From an uncultured bacterium (GTDB taxonomy: Bacteria; Acidobacteriota; Aminicenantia; Aminicenantales; CALLJL01): a stretch of 64,000 nucleotides of DNA. Below are positions 38,069-47,818 of the stretch, piece by piece. Below the pieces are notes generated by a model. It was not told where the DNA came from. It saw nothing but the letters and a program-made list of their open reading frames with translations, and did not search any database. Made by a program: the position numbers and the translations under genes. The DNA lies in NCBI GenBank assembly GCA_938092135.1, contig CALLJL010000003.1, positions 62,001-126,000 of the forward strand. The letters run 5' to 3'. The first letter of the stretch is position 1; each line of letters begins with the position of its first letter.

Positions 38069-39970
38069 TTATCCTGCTTTAATATTCAACCGCTTGCTAT
38101 CTTTGCCGCCATTTTTAGAGATAACCTTAACTTCGACCCAACCTTCCTCACCATCGATTTTTATAAGATACCTATAAATTAGAGAATCGTGGCCTTTAAG
38201 CCTAAATTCAACTTCTTTTCCCTTGGCTATAGGGACAAAAGTAGTTCTGTCGGTTAAATCGATGGCTGATAGGGCTGCGGGCAATTCAATCAGGGTGATA
38301 TTGGAAGAACAATTAAAAATAAGTTTATCCTTTATGGCCTTGCCTAACTGAATGGACCGATCAGAAGAAGTAGGATAAGCTCTTTCATTCTTGACTGTGA
38401 CGTCGATCCAGAAAAGGTTAGAGGTGGCTGGCGTAATTTTTATTTCATCTATTTCAACTCTTGGGAACTGGCTGACGCAATAGAGGACAAAATGAGTGTT
38501 GCGTAGGGCTTCTTCTTCCATGTAGCGAGCTGGAGGTGTTCGGGTAATATGTTTTTTGGCAGTTCCCCCAATCCATATTTCGCCATAATCGGGATGACGA
38601 ACTTTATGGGGATTAATCCAGCCCTCGCCAGTTAATTCAATATCGATCCACTTGAGAAATTCTTCATCAGAGACCCGACCATCGCCATTTTCGTCGGCGT
38701 CGAAATCAGGAGTTCCCCAGAGTTCAATGAGATAGGCATAGCGGCCGAACATTTCATAAGAAGCCGCCTGGGCCTGACCAACTCGGCCCGAAGGAGTTGG
38801 CCGGTAATTTTTGAGAATACGGGCGCCCATGGTAACTATTTCTGTTTGGACGCGTAGATCCTCCTGATATTCGGCCGGGACTTCAATGTCGAAAAGCTGA
38901 GCATATTTATTAGTCTGTTTTAATTCAGCTAAGCGTTGCTGGAATTGCTGCTGTCTTTGTTGCCTCTGTTCAGGAGTGAGAGAAGTTTGAATTCGGGGTG
39001 GAGGAGCAAACATAATGAGCCGTCCCGTATTATGATAATGGAAACTAGCCAGGATGTTGGGATGGCGAAGCCAGAATTCATAGACATTCCGGGTTTCAGG
39101 TTCAGATAAGGGGTAGGGATTGCCTTGTTGTAAATTCCAGTCAGCTGGAAAATTGCGATTTGGGTCAGGCCCGCCAATGTCATCTTCGTTGATTCGGCCA
39201 TCGCCATCATTATCAAAACCTTCAGGTCCGAGGAAACGAAAACGGCGAGAAGGGTCATTGGGCTCAGTGACGCGGACGAAGCGGCGGCCATCGGAGGAGA
39301 GTTTAAAATCTCCTTTGGGGTCCTCTATATACATCATAGAAAGTTCTCCATCGCCATCAACATCTTCTGTTTGATCTTCATCATAGAGACCATCACCATC
39401 ATCGTCCTCTGGCCGATAGGGTTTGCGAGGATTATTACTTGTATTTGGCCAGGTAACGTAAGAATCGTTGGCGTCAACATTAAATCCAGGGAGAATGTAA
39501 AAGGTATAGCGATTAACAAGGTCATGAACATAGGGGTCATAGTCATAGCGGGTGAGAAGATACCAGGCTAAATAAAGAGAACAGGTAATACCATTGACTT
39601 CATTGCCATGGATGGCTCCATCGACCCACATGGCTGGCTTATCATCAGGTTTACCTGACGATTTATTGGATATTGTTAGGAGGAACATATCCCTGCCCAT
39701 ACGGCTTTTGCCTATGCTTTGAATATCAGCCAATTGAGAGTATTGTTTGGCCATGTCATGCATGATTTTTGTCCATTCAGCGTAACTATAGTAGCGCTTC
39801 CAGCTAATAGGGAAATCCAGTTCGCCATGGTAACCTCCTGGACTTGATTGATATTTTTTCTGGCCAGCTAGAGGTAAAAGAAGACACAGAATTAATAGCC
39901 CAGAAAATATATTTTTTAAAAGGGTTTCATTCATTCCTTTTTTCATATTTAATCTTTTCATTTTTATCAT
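38069..39970 (-). CDS. Exported M14-family zinc carboxypeptidase with EF-hand-like loops (second of a pair)
   Basis: GAGGAGG lies five bases before the ATG. The signal peptide is about 1-37. M14 zinc ligands are H121 and E124 (AIHGNEVNG) and the His of ASFHYHNTG; the substrate-binding PDPNRNFP and the catalytic Glu in LIELWG are present. Three or more acidic Ca-binding-type loops (DDDGDGLYDED, DVDGDGELS, DNDGDGRINEDD and DADENGDGRVSDEE) interrupt the catalytic domain, so calcium probably stabilises it outside the cytoplasm. The C-terminal 150 residues are a beta domain. It cleaves C-terminal residues from peptides. It is 13 bases downstream of a related M14 gene and is co-transcribed. Confidence 0.9.
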   Translation of the reverse strand: MIKMKRLNMKKGMNETLLKNIFSGLLILCLLLPLAGQKKYQSSPGGYHGELDFPISWKRYYSYAEWTKIMHDMAKQYSQLADIQSIGKSRMGRDMFLLTISNKSSGKPDDKPAMWVDGAIHGNEVNGITCSLYLAWYLLTRYDYDPYVHDLVNRYTFYILPGFNVDANDSYVTWPNTSNNPRKPYRPEDDDGDGLYDEDQTEDVDGDGELSMMYIEDPKGDFKLSSDGRRFVRVTEPNDPSRRFRFLGPEGFDNDGDGRINEDDIGGPDPNRNFPADWNLQQGNPYPLSEPETRNVYEFWLRHPNILASFHYHNTGRLIMFAPPPRIQTSLTPEQRQQRQQQFQQRLAELKQTNKYAQLFDIEVPAEYQEDLRVQTEIVTMGARILKNYRPTPSGRVGQAQAASYEMFGRYAYLIELWGTPDFDADENGDGRVSDEEFLKWIDIELTGEGWINPHKVRHPDYGEIWIGGTAKKHITRTPPARYMEEEALRNTHFVLYCVSQFPRVEIDEIKITPATSNLFWIDVTVKNERAYPTSSDRSIQLGKAIKDKLIFNCSSNITLIELPAALSAIDLTDRTTFVPIAKGKEVEFRLKGHDSLIYRYLIKIDGEEGWVEVKVISKNGGKDSKRLNIKAG

Positions 39971-39983
39971 GGCTTCCTCCTCT

Positions 39984-42113
39984 TTAAAAAGAAATGTCCT
40001 TCACTTTAGTTCCGCCCTTTTGGGAAGTCACAACAACTTTAATTGGTGTCTCACCTTCAATCGCAATAACCCAAGTGACTTCTCGTGAAGAAGGAGAAAG
40101 AACTTTAACCGTTTGGGCTTCGACTGCCTGGATTTCAGGTCTTAGTCGGGGCTGAACTGGAAGAAATGGTTGACTTGCCCTCGGAGCCTGACTAGTTTCT
40201 TGACCAGTTTCTATCTGAGAAGGGGGGACAGGTATTTTCATTTGGCCCTCCAGTACTCCCAGCCTTTGCCAGACAGAGCCTACCAAATATTTAATTTTAT
40301 CCCGATCCCCCAGAAGCCAAACCACATCTTCTCGGTTGAGGGGAAGGTTGGCTCCTCTGGCTACATGAGTTGGCAATTGACCTTTGTTTTCAATAATGAC
40401 TTTAATTTCGAGAACAATGAATCTTTCTTTGGGTTGTCCTTTCTTGATGATGGCCTGGTTTTCCTTTAAGTCCACTTGAGCTGAAGAGGGGTTGTCACTT
40501 AGATAGAGAATTTTAGTTTTGACGTCATTGATAACTACTTCAGGCAATAATTTGGCTCGGAAGAGTTCAAACTGCCAGTGTTTTTCACAGACATTGAGGA
40601 GTGGCTCGCCTGGATAGGCATTATTTCCAGAATAAATAGGAATCCACCCACCTATCTCTCCCTCGCCGAGTTCAGGGTGAGAGAATTTCTTCCAGGGAAG
40701 GAATAATTGGCCACCATATTTCTCATCTTGATAGCGGAGCAAAGCTCGCTGAATTTCTATGCGCGGGGCATCTTCCCTAATTTCAGGAAAATCTGGTAAA
40801 TCCCTTAATGGATTCCAAAGTTCAGTGGTGACGCTATAGGCGCCATATTGCCTATATATCCAGTCAGCCTGAAGGCCATAACCGTAGGGTCTATCGTCAT
40901 TCTCATTGTAGGAGACACGCCAGCCACGAGGAAATTCATAGCCTCGGTCAAGGGCATAGCGATTTCTCGTCCGACCCCGAAGGGCGGTCTTGAATTTTTC
41001 CATTTCCTCAGGATTCTGCCAGGGTTCAGGAACGGGCTCGCCGATTATCTCAAGGTATTTTTTTCCCAGAATGAAATCATAGACAGCCACATCCTTGCGG
41101 TGAACAGCTGTATCGGGCGACGAACCCATTGGCCTATAGGTAAAGCCGCCGGAGGTGTGGAAGAACTGAGCCATTAAAATATTGCGATAATTGGTGAAAA
41201 ATTCAGCCAGGGCCTGAACTTCAGGGGCCGAGGTGGGATAATCTCCTTGCCCACCAGGAAAACCATCTGCTCGGAACCAACCTTCGGGGAAATTGCGGTT
41301 CAAATCGATTCCATTGACCGGATCTTCACCTCTTTGGCCATCTTTATCGTTATCCAAATCTTCCTGAATAACTGAATAACGCTGTTTATCGGTTTTCTCT
41401 CCAGGCTGAAGTCGAATCATGAGTCTAGAATCAACATCATCAATCACATAATCGCCCTTTGGGTCTTTGTATCGGAACTGGGTTATGTAACCATCTCGAT
41501 TAAGATCATCAGGACCGTCTTCGTTGACTCGACCATCACCATCGTCATCTCGGAGCATAACGTTGCTACGCTGAAACATGCCAGCTTCGACGCTGTTATA
41601 GACACCATCGGGATTAACTATGGGGCAGATATAAAAAACTTTTTCATCGAGGAGACGACGGATTTCAGAATCATTTTCATAACCTGTAAGCAGCTTATCG
41701 ATAATATAAAGACAGACCTCTGTTCCAGTAAATTCATTGCCATGGGTAGCCCCGCAGATCCACTGTCCAGGCTTGCCCTGATGGCGCTTCATGGGTGGTA
41801 CATTCTTGACCTCATTGCGGCTATGGCGAAGGGGTATAAGAGTGTCCAAGGCTATTCCTGTTTTCATGTTGGTAATGACAAGAACATAGATGGGTTTTCC
41901 CAGGGTGCTTTTTCCAATTTCCATAAGCTCGGTCAAGTTAGGATAGGCCTGGGCTACAGCTTTTAAATAATTTACTGTCCCCGTATAGCCATGGAAAGAA
42001 TCAAATTTGATGGGCACTTTGGAAGCATCAAGGAAGGTGGCAACAAAAGAAAGAAGGATGGGAAAAATGAAAAGAAAATGAATCAACCGTCTTTTGGGAA
42101 AATAGAGCTTCAT
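39984..42113 (-). CDS. Exported M14-family zinc carboxypeptidase with EF-hand-like loops (first of a pair)
   Basis: AAAGGAG precedes the ATG. An N-terminal hydrophobic signal (about 9-28) is followed by an M14 domain with H124 and E127 (THGNEFTG), a His in QFFHTSGGF, the IDLNRNFP arginine and the catalytic Glu in VTTELWN. DDDGDGRVNEDG, DLNRDGYIT and DLDNDKDGQRGED are calcium-binding-type inserts, shared in place with the downstream partner. A 150-residue C-terminal beta region follows. At 709 residues it is larger than classic carboxypeptidases. The two proteins are clear paralogues but well diverged, so they probably differ in residue preference. Confidence 0.9.
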   Translation of the reverse strand: MKLYFPKRRLIHFLFIFPILLSFVATFLDASKVPIKFDSFHGYTGTVNYLKAVAQAYPNLTELMEIGKSTLGKPIYVLVITNMKTGIALDTLIPLRHSRNEVKNVPPMKRHQGKPGQWICGATHGNEFTGTEVCLYIIDKLLTGYENDSEIRRLLDEKVFYICPIVNPDGVYNSVEAGMFQRSNVMLRDDDGDGRVNEDGPDDLNRDGYITQFRYKDPKGDYVIDDVDSRLMIRLQPGEKTDKQRYSVIQEDLDNDKDGQRGEDPVNGIDLNRNFPEGWFRADGFPGGQGDYPTSAPEVQALAEFFTNYRNILMAQFFHTSGGFTYRPMGSSPDTAVHRKDVAVYDFILGKKYLEIIGEPVPEPWQNPEEMEKFKTALRGRTRNRYALDRGYEFPRGWRVSYNENDDRPYGYGLQADWIYRQYGAYSVTTELWNPLRDLPDFPEIREDAPRIEIQRALLRYQDEKYGGQLFLPWKKFSHPELGEGEIGGWIPIYSGNNAYPGEPLLNVCEKHWQFELFRAKLLPEVVINDVKTKILYLSDNPSSAQVDLKENQAIIKKGQPKERFIVLEIKVIIENKGQLPTHVARGANLPLNREDVVWLLGDRDKIKYLVGSVWQRLGVLEGQMKIPVPPSQIETGQETSQAPRASQPFLPVQPRLRPEIQAVEAQTVKVLSPSSREVTWVIAIEGETPIKVVVTSQKGGTKVKDISF

Positions 42114-42322
42114 TAAAGTCTCCTTTCTCTTTAATTTTTATGCTGACTTATTTTGTTTCCTTTCGTTTAGGTAATGTCGAGATTTTAAATCGGGGAAAAA
42201 GAAATGTAAAGAAAATGGGAAAATTTAAAATAAGCCTGATTTTATTTTTAAGATATTAAGCCGATTTGTTGTTTAATCTAAGATTAAATATAATTCGAAG
42301 AAAGTTAAAAAAGGAGAGGTCC

Positions 42323-44203
42323 ATGAAAAGTTTCCTTAATAAAAAATTTATTTGTTTTTCAAATTTTATAATTTTTATATTGCTTTTTCCTTTCTTATCT
42401 TTTATCCAGGGCCGACCATCGAAAGATTTTTCCTCCTCCCTAAGGGATCAAAGGCCCGGAGAAAAGAAAAATATTCCTCGGCCAGAATACCCCCGGCCAG
42501 AACTTTATCGTGAGTCCTGGCTAAATCTCAATGGAATTTGGGAATTTGCTTTCGACTTTTCTAATTCAGGCGAAGAAGCGGGCAAATTCTTAGGAGTTGG
42601 TTTCGATCGAACCATTCTGGTTCCTTTTGCTCCCGAAAGCCCTCTTTCGGGAATTGGTTTTCTCGACTTCATGCCAGCTGTTTGGTACAAAAGAACTTTT
42701 ATCCTGCCCGAAGACTGGTCTAAAAAGAATGTCCTTCTCCATTTTGAAGCCTGTGATTATGAGACCACAGTGGGGATAAATGGTCATAAAGTGGGTAGCC
42801 ATGAAGGTGGTTATACTCCTTTTTCCTTTAATATCACGGCCTATCTCAAGCCGGGTGAAAATCTGATTATTGTCAGGGCTCGCGATGATGTTCGTAGCGG
42901 CCGACAAGCTACAGGAAAGCAATCCCACCGTCTTGAATCCTATAGCTGTTTATATCGCCGTACTACCGGCATCTGGCAGACGGTTTGGCTTGAGGCTGTG
43001 CCCGAAATTTATATTGAGCAGCTCCGATTTTATCCTCAGAAAGAAAGGGATGAAGCCGCTTTATTTGTCTTTTTTAATCAACCGCCTGAAGGGGGCAATC
43101 TTTTTGTTCGTCTATCTTTTCAAAGTAAAGAGGTTTATAAGGCTGTTTATACCGCAGAAAAAGTTACTTTTATTCCCATTAAAATAAAAGACTTAAAACT
43201 CTGGGACATTAAACAGCCTAATCTTTATGATGTCGAAATTATTTATTTTAGAGGAAAGGAGGCAATTGACCGGGTCAAAAGTTATTTTGGTTTTAGAACG
43301 ATTGAAGCCAGAGGTGACCGCATTTTTCTCAATGATCGCCCCCTTTTCCTTCGTTTTGTCCTTGATCAGGGTTTTTATCCTGACGGCATTTATACCGCCC
43401 CCAATGATGAGGCTTTAAAACGGGACATAGAAATTGCCCAGAGTTTTGGTTTCAATGGAGCCCGTCTTCATCAAAAGGTTTTTGAACGCCGTTTTCTTTA
43501 TTGGGCTGATAAATTTGGTTACCTTGTATGGGGAGAATTTCCTGATTGGGGGCTGGATATAAGCAATGCCGAAAATTTTCTTTCCTTTCAAAAGCAATGG
43601 CGGAAAGTTTTAAACCGAGATTTTAATCACCCTTCGATCATAGGCTGGTGTCCTTTTAATGAGCGCTGGGAAGTAATTTATCCTGGCTTCATCGAAGAAA
43701 TTTTTCATCTAACAAAAGAAATAGACCCGACCAGATTAGTCATTGATTCCTCAGGTGGTTATCATTTGGCTCCAACCGATGTTTATGATGCCCATAATTA
43801 TGAGCAAAATATTGAAGTTTTTGCCCATGCCTTTTCAGGCCTTTTAGAAGACCCGCCTAAGGTTTTCGTTAATGGAGATCCAAGGCGACATTTACCCTAT
43901 CGTGGTCAACCCTATTTTGTAAGCGAATATGGGGGGATCTGGTGGAACCCAGGTCAAAGAGATGAAAAAGCCTGGGGTTACGGGGCCAGGCCGAAGACAG
44001 CCGAAGAATTTATCGAACGCTATCGACGTCTCACTCAGGCTTTGCTCGAGAATCCAAAAATTGCAGGCTTCTGTTATACTCAGCTCTATGATATCGAACA
44101 GGAAGTAAATGGCCTCTGTAATTTTGAACGCCAACCAAAGTTTGACCAAGACATTATTCGCTCAATAAACGAACAGAGAGCCGCTATTGAATCCAGAAAA
44201 TAA
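42323..44203 (+). CDS. Exported glycoside hydrolase family 2 protein
   Basis: The start at 42323 follows AAGGAGAGG; the longer track start lacks a site. A signal peptide ends near residue 30 (SFIQGRPS). The GH2 sugar-binding jelly roll (RPELYRESWLNLNGIWEFAFD, WYKRTFILPEDW) and an Ig-like domain lead into a TIM barrel. The acid/base E447 (CPFNERWE) and nucleophile E535 (VSEYGG) are both present. Members remove beta-galactosyl, beta-mannosyl or beta-glucuronyl units; the by-eye pattern is nearest to beta-galactosidase/glucuronidase types but the substrate is not determined. At 626 residues it lacks the C-terminal domains of LacZ. Confidence 0.9.
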   Translation: MKSFLNKKFICFSNFIIFILLFPFLSFIQGRPSKDFSSSLRDQRPGEKKNIPRPEYPRPELYRESWLNLNGIWEFAFDFSNSGEEAGKFLGVGFDRTILVPFAPESPLSGIGFLDFMPAVWYKRTFILPEDWSKKNVLLHFEACDYETTVGINGHKVGSHEGGYTPFSFNITAYLKPGENLIIVRARDDVRSGRQATGKQSHRLESYSCLYRRTTGIWQTVWLEAVPEIYIEQLRFYPQKERDEAALFVFFNQPPEGGNLFVRLSFQSKEVYKAVYTAEKVTFIPIKIKDLKLWDIKQPNLYDVEIIYFRGKEAIDRVKSYFGFRTIEARGDRIFLNDRPLFLRFVLDQGFYPDGIYTAPNDEALKRDIEIAQSFGFNGARLHQKVFERRFLYWADKFGYLVWGEFPDWGLDISNAENFLSFQKQWRKVLNRDFNHPSIIGWCPFNERWEVIYPGFIEEIFHLTKEIDPTRLVIDSSGGYHLAPTDVYDAHNYEQNIEVFAHAFSGLLEDPPKVFVNGDPRRHLPYRGQPYFVSEYGGIWWNPGQRDEKAWGYGARPKTAEEFIERYRRLTQALLENPKIAGFCYTQLYDIEQEVNGLCNFERQPKFDQDIIRSINEQRAAIESRK

Positions 44204-44443
44204 ATAAAAAATAGCTTTTAATATAAAACTGGAAGGTCTAAAATAATTAGGCCAATGAAAGGATAATTAAAAAAAATGGGTTGAACGAATTTAAGTTGGA
44301 ATTTAGACCTGATTATTATTAAAATCTAAATAAAATCAAGACAAAAAGACAAGATAAAAAGAAAGATTTAAAATAGCCTATGATTGAGTTCAATTTTATT
44401 GAAAAAAATTTTAGCCGATAATTTGGGCTTGAGGATTAAAGCA

Positions 44444-45397
44444 ATGAAAAGAGAAAAGTTAAGATGGCTGTCTTTATTCTTTAGCCCAATATTTATTTTC
44501 TATCCTTTAATGGAGGCGGCTGTGGGCTCAAAGATTAATATAGAAGAAATGGAGAAAAGGAAAGAAATAATTAAATTCCTGGCTTCCTTTCTGCCTCCGG
44601 AAGTTGAAGGCTGGAAACCCTTCGGTGAGGATACTCTTTATGACCCAGAAACAATTTTCACTTATATTGATGGGGCAGGTGAGGTTTACCGCGCCTATAA
44701 TTTTAAGTGGCTTTTGGTTCGCCACTATCAAAAGAGAAATAACCCGACGATTATTGTTGATTTTTTTGATATGGGTCGAAGTGAAGAAGCCTTTGGTATT
44801 TTTACCCATGATCTTGAAGGCGAACGGATCCCCATTGGTCAAGACGCTTTATACAAGGGAGGCTGGCTGGCTTTCTGGAAGGACCGTTTTTATGTTTCGA
44901 TTTATTCAGAGCAGGAAACAGAAGAAACAAAAAAGGGAATTATAGCCCTGGGCGAAAAGATTGCTCAGGCTATTCCTAAGGAGGGGAAACGACCTTCTAT
45001 TCTTGAATATTTGCCAGCCGACTGGGATAAAAATAAGGTTCATTATTTTCACCTTTTGCCTATTTTAAACTATCATTTTTTTGTAACTTCCGAGAACTGG
45101 CTCGAGCTCGATGAAACCACAGAAGCTGTGTTGGCCTGGAAGATCAAAGAAAATGATAAAAAGATGTATCTTCTTATAATTAGTTATGATGACGAAACTA
45201 AGGCTGCTCGGGCGATCAACAGATTTCTCAAAAATTATCTTCCCGAAGCTAACGAAGCCGGAACCGCCAGAATTGAAGATGGTTTTTGGGATGGGGCAAA
45301 GGTTCATAAGAATGTGGGGATTATCGTTTTTGGAGCTGAATCTTCTTTTGAAGTGGAGAGTATAATTGAGCAGGTATTAATAAAATTGGAAAATTAA
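44444..45397 (+). CDS. Exported DUF6599-like protein of unknown function
   Basis: The chosen ATG at 44444 has TGAGGA upstream and gives a clean signal peptide (LSLFFSPIFIFYPLMEAA); the track start is 20 codons upstream with no site. The 317-residue protein has FLPPEVEGWKPFGEDTLYDPETIFTYIDGAGEVYRAYNF, a pattern I associate with DUF6599, followed by repeats of alternating strand and helix. No catalytic motif was found. It is 20 bases upstream of a DUF362-type gene and 15 bases separate that from an FmdB gene, so the three form one transcription unit. A role in handling a metal or cofactor is possible from the neighbours only. Confidence 0.7.
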   Translation: MKREKLRWLSLFFSPIFIFYPLMEAAVGSKINIEEMEKRKEIIKFLASFLPPEVEGWKPFGEDTLYDPETIFTYIDGAGEVYRAYNFKWLLVRHYQKRNNPTIIVDFFDMGRSEEAFGIFTHDLEGERIPIGQDALYKGGWLAFWKDRFYVSIYSEQETEETKKGIIALGEKIAQAIPKEGKRPSILEYLPADWDKNKVHYFHLLPILNYHFFVTSENWLELDETTEAVLAWKIKENDKKMYLLIISYDDETKAARAINRFLKNYLPEANEAGTARIEDGFWDGAKVHKNVGIIVFGAESSFEVESIIEQVLIKLEN

Positions 45398-45416
45398 AAA
45401 AGAAGGGAGGTAAAGG

Positions 45417-46304
45417 ATGGGAAAGAATTGGTTTTCAAGGCGAGATTTCCTTAGGCTGGCCCTGTTGAGTCCTTTAGCTTTAACTTCTTTTCCCCTAGAA
45501 ACTCAGCTCAAATCTTCGGGACCAAGATCAAGGGTTGTTCTTATTCGCCATGAAAAAGTTGTGGACGAAAAAAGAAGGGTTAATAGCGAAGTTTTTCAAG
45601 CGATGTTAGACGAGGCCCTAACAGCTCTTTTTGACGCTAAAAATTCTCAAGAAGCCTGGCAAAAAATTATCAAACCCAATGATATCGTCGGGATCAAAAG
45701 CAATGTCTGGGGCTATTTGCCCACTGGAAAGGAAGTCGAGGAGGCCCTTAAACAGCGGGTCATGGAGTGTGGTGTACCTGAAAGCAGAATTGGCATTGAT
45801 GACCGAGGGGTTTTGAGAAATAAAATTTTTCTGCAGGCAACAGCTTTAATCAATGTTCGGCCAGCTAGGACCCATCACTGGTCGGGAATGGGTGGCTGTA
45901 TAAAAAATATGATAACCTTTGCTCCCGATCCTTCCGTCTACCATCCTGACACTTGCGCTGACTTAGCCTTGCTCTGGAATAATCCTCTTATTAAAGGCAA
46001 AGTGAGATTAAATATTTTGTTGATGCTGACGCCCCTATTTCACGGTATTGGCCCCCATCATTTTAGTGAAAAATATGTCTGGCCTTATAGGGGGATTCTT
46101 GTTGGCCAGGATCCGGTTGCGGTCGATTCCATAGGCGTTTTGATTCTCCAAGCAAAGAGAAAAGAATTTTTCGGTGAAGATCGCCCTCTTCAGCCTCCGG
46201 CGCATCATATCCTCTATGCTGAAACCCGACATCATCTTGGAGTGGCTGATCCTTCTCGGATTGAACTGATCAAACTGGGATGGCTTGATGGCTGTCTTAT
46301 TTAG
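45417..46304 (+). CDS. Tat-exported DUF362-type protein
   Basis: GGGAGG precedes the ATG. A twin-arginine signal (SRRDFLRLALLSPLALT) is followed by a DUF362-like body: IKPNDIVGIKSNVWG, IGIDDRG, THHWSGMGGCIKNMITF and GQDPVAVDSIGV. DUF362 proteins are often iron-sulfur associated, but this one has only scattered cysteines and no ferredoxin motif. Tat export implies folding, perhaps with a cofactor, before transport. Its function is unknown. Confidence 0.8.
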   Translation: MGKNWFSRRDFLRLALLSPLALTSFPLETQLKSSGPRSRVVLIRHEKVVDEKRRVNSEVFQAMLDEALTALFDAKNSQEAWQKIIKPNDIVGIKSNVWGYLPTGKEVEEALKQRVMECGVPESRIGIDDRGVLRNKIFLQATALINVRPARTHHWSGMGGCIKNMITFAPDPSVYHPDTCADLALLWNNPLIKGKVRLNILLMLTPLFHGIGPHHFSEKYVWPYRGILVGQDPVAVDSIGVLILQAKRKEFFGEDRPLQPPAHHILYAETRHHLGVADPSRIELIKLGWLDGCLI

Positions 46305-46318
46305 GGGGGAGGGAAAAT

Positions 46319-46693
46319 ATGCCTATTTATGAGTATCGCTGTGAAGATTGCGGAAAAATTTCCTCCTTTCTCACTCTGTCAATCTCCCAAAAATATGACC
46401 CCATATGTTCTCGCTGCGGCAGCCGGCATCTTAGACGCCTCGTTTCAAGGGTGGCTGTGTTCAGATCAGAGGAGAGCCGCCTTGAGAATCTGGCTGATCC
46501 ATCGAAGTTAGGTGATTTGGATGAAAATGATCCCAAGAGCTTGGCTCGTTGGATGAAAAAAATGGGTCGGGAATTGGGCGAAGATTTAGGTGAAGATTTT
46601 GAATCCGAAATTGACCAAGCCCTTGAGGAAGCTGAAAGAGAGAAAGAAAGAGGAGAAGAGGGTGAGGAAGGTTCCCCAGAAGAAAATTTTTAA
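46319..46693 (+). CDS. FmdB-family zinc-ribbon protein
   Basis: GGGGGGAGGG precedes the ATG. Residues 1-45 are the FmdB/CxxC_CXXC_SSSS ribbon (MPIYEYRCEDCG...CSRCGSRHLRRL); the rest is an acidic, low-complexity helix (EEAEREKERGEEGEEGSPEE). FmdB-type proteins are small putative regulators or zinc carriers. It is the third gene of the DUF6599-DUF362 unit and converges with the alpha-oxoamine synthase gene 40 bases on. Confidence 0.85.
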   Translation: MPIYEYRCEDCGKISSFLTLSISQKYDPICSRCGSRHLRRLVSRVAVFRSEESRLENLADPSKLGDLDENDPKSLARWMKKMGRELGEDLGEDFESEIDQALEEAEREKERGEEGEEGSPEENF

Positions 46694-46732
46694 TAGATTT
46701 ATTTAAAAAGGCAGCGCTGATTGTCTATTTTC

Positions 46733-47818
46733 TTAAAGAATCCTTTTCAGTTCAGTGAGCAGCTTGTCAAGATGGTCCCTGGTGTGGGTGGAAAAAATTG
46801 AGACTCGTAAAACCCCTCCAGCCGGGGCTCCCACATATTTGATATAAGCAATCGCCACTCCGCGGTCGAAAAGTTGTTGCTGAATTTTTTTCATTTCTTC
46901 AGCTGTTTTCATGGTCCAGGCCGCAATAGGGATAGGGGAATCATCGACTTCCAGTCCTAGACGCCTGAGACCTGATTTAAGATAAGCTGTATTCCATTGC
47001 AATTTTTCGCGCCATTCAGGATGGCTGGCGACAAGGTCAATGGCTTTAATTGAGGCTGCAGCCACAGGGGTAGGGGCAGGAGTGGAGCCAATATAAACAC
47101 CCACGGAGCTTCTAATTTTTTCTAAAAGATCGCGGTTTCCTGGAACAAAGCCACCATAACCTCCAAAGGCCTTAGACAGGGTAGCCCCGAAATAAAGACG
47201 ATTTCCCCGGAGACCAAAATGGTCGTAAGTACCCCTTCCTTTTGGTCCCAAAATGCCAACCGCATGGGCATCGTCAAGACAAAGAAGACCATCATATTCC
47301 TCAATCAAAAGAATGTAATCTTTCACCGGAGCCAGGAGGCCAAAAGTGGGAAAAAGGCCATCCGTAATTACCATAGGCCTTTCACCGGTCTTTAACTCCT
47401 CTTTGATTTTAATTCTTAAATCTTCAGGGTCGCGATGGCGAAAAGTTATAACTGGTTTGCCAGCTGAATGGACAGCATCGCGAATGCTGAAGTGGGAACC
47501 CTCATCCATAAAAATTTTTTCATAGAATTGGCTTAATCCCTGGACTAAGATTAGATTAGAAAGATAGCCGGAAGGAAGATAAATGGCATCCTCAGTGCCA
47601 AAAAAGTGAGCAATTTTTTTTTCGACTTCAAGAAGAACAGGATTATTGCCGAAGCCAGTTCTTGAGGTAGCTACATGCAGGCCATACTGTCGGAAGGCTT
47701 TTATTCCAGCTTCTATAATCTCTGGATGACTTTGCAGGCCAAAATAGCCTGTGCCGCCAAAATAAACACAGCGGCGGCCATTAATAATAACTTCAGCGCC
47801 TGGGGCTGTCTCCATCAT
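46733..47818 (-). CDS. Alpha-oxoamine synthase (PLP; KBL/BioF/serine palmitoyltransferase type)
   Basis: A fold-type I PLP enzyme of 361 residues, slightly shorter than the usual 390-400 because the N-terminal arm is reduced. Motifs are YFGGTGYFGLQSHPEII, the cofactor-contacting LCLDDAHAVGILGPKGRGT and the Schiff-base lysine in ATLSKAFGGYGG. The family condenses an amino acid with an acyl-CoA: KBL uses glycine and acetyl-CoA, BioF alanine and pimeloyl-ACP, SPT serine and palmitoyl-CoA. No biotin or sphingolipid gene lies nearby, so the substrate is open. There is no clear ribosome-binding site at the start. Confidence 0.83.
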   Translation of the reverse strand: MMETAPGAEVIINGRRCVYFGGTGYFGLQSHPEIIEAGIKAFRQYGLHVATSRTGFGNNPVLLEVEKKIAHFFGTEDAIYLPSGYLSNLILVQGLSQFYEKIFMDEGSHFSIRDAVHSAGKPVITFRHRDPEDLRIKIKEELKTGERPMVITDGLFPTFGLLAPVKDYILLIEEYDGLLCLDDAHAVGILGPKGRGTYDHFGLRGNRLYFGATLSKAFGGYGGFVPGNRDLLEKIRSSVGVYIGSTPAPTPVAAASIKAIDLVASHPEWREKLQWNTAYLKSGLRRLGLEVDDSPIPIAAWTMKTAEEMKKIQQQLFDRGVAIAYIKYVGAPAGGVLRVSIFSTHTRDHLDKLLTELKRIL

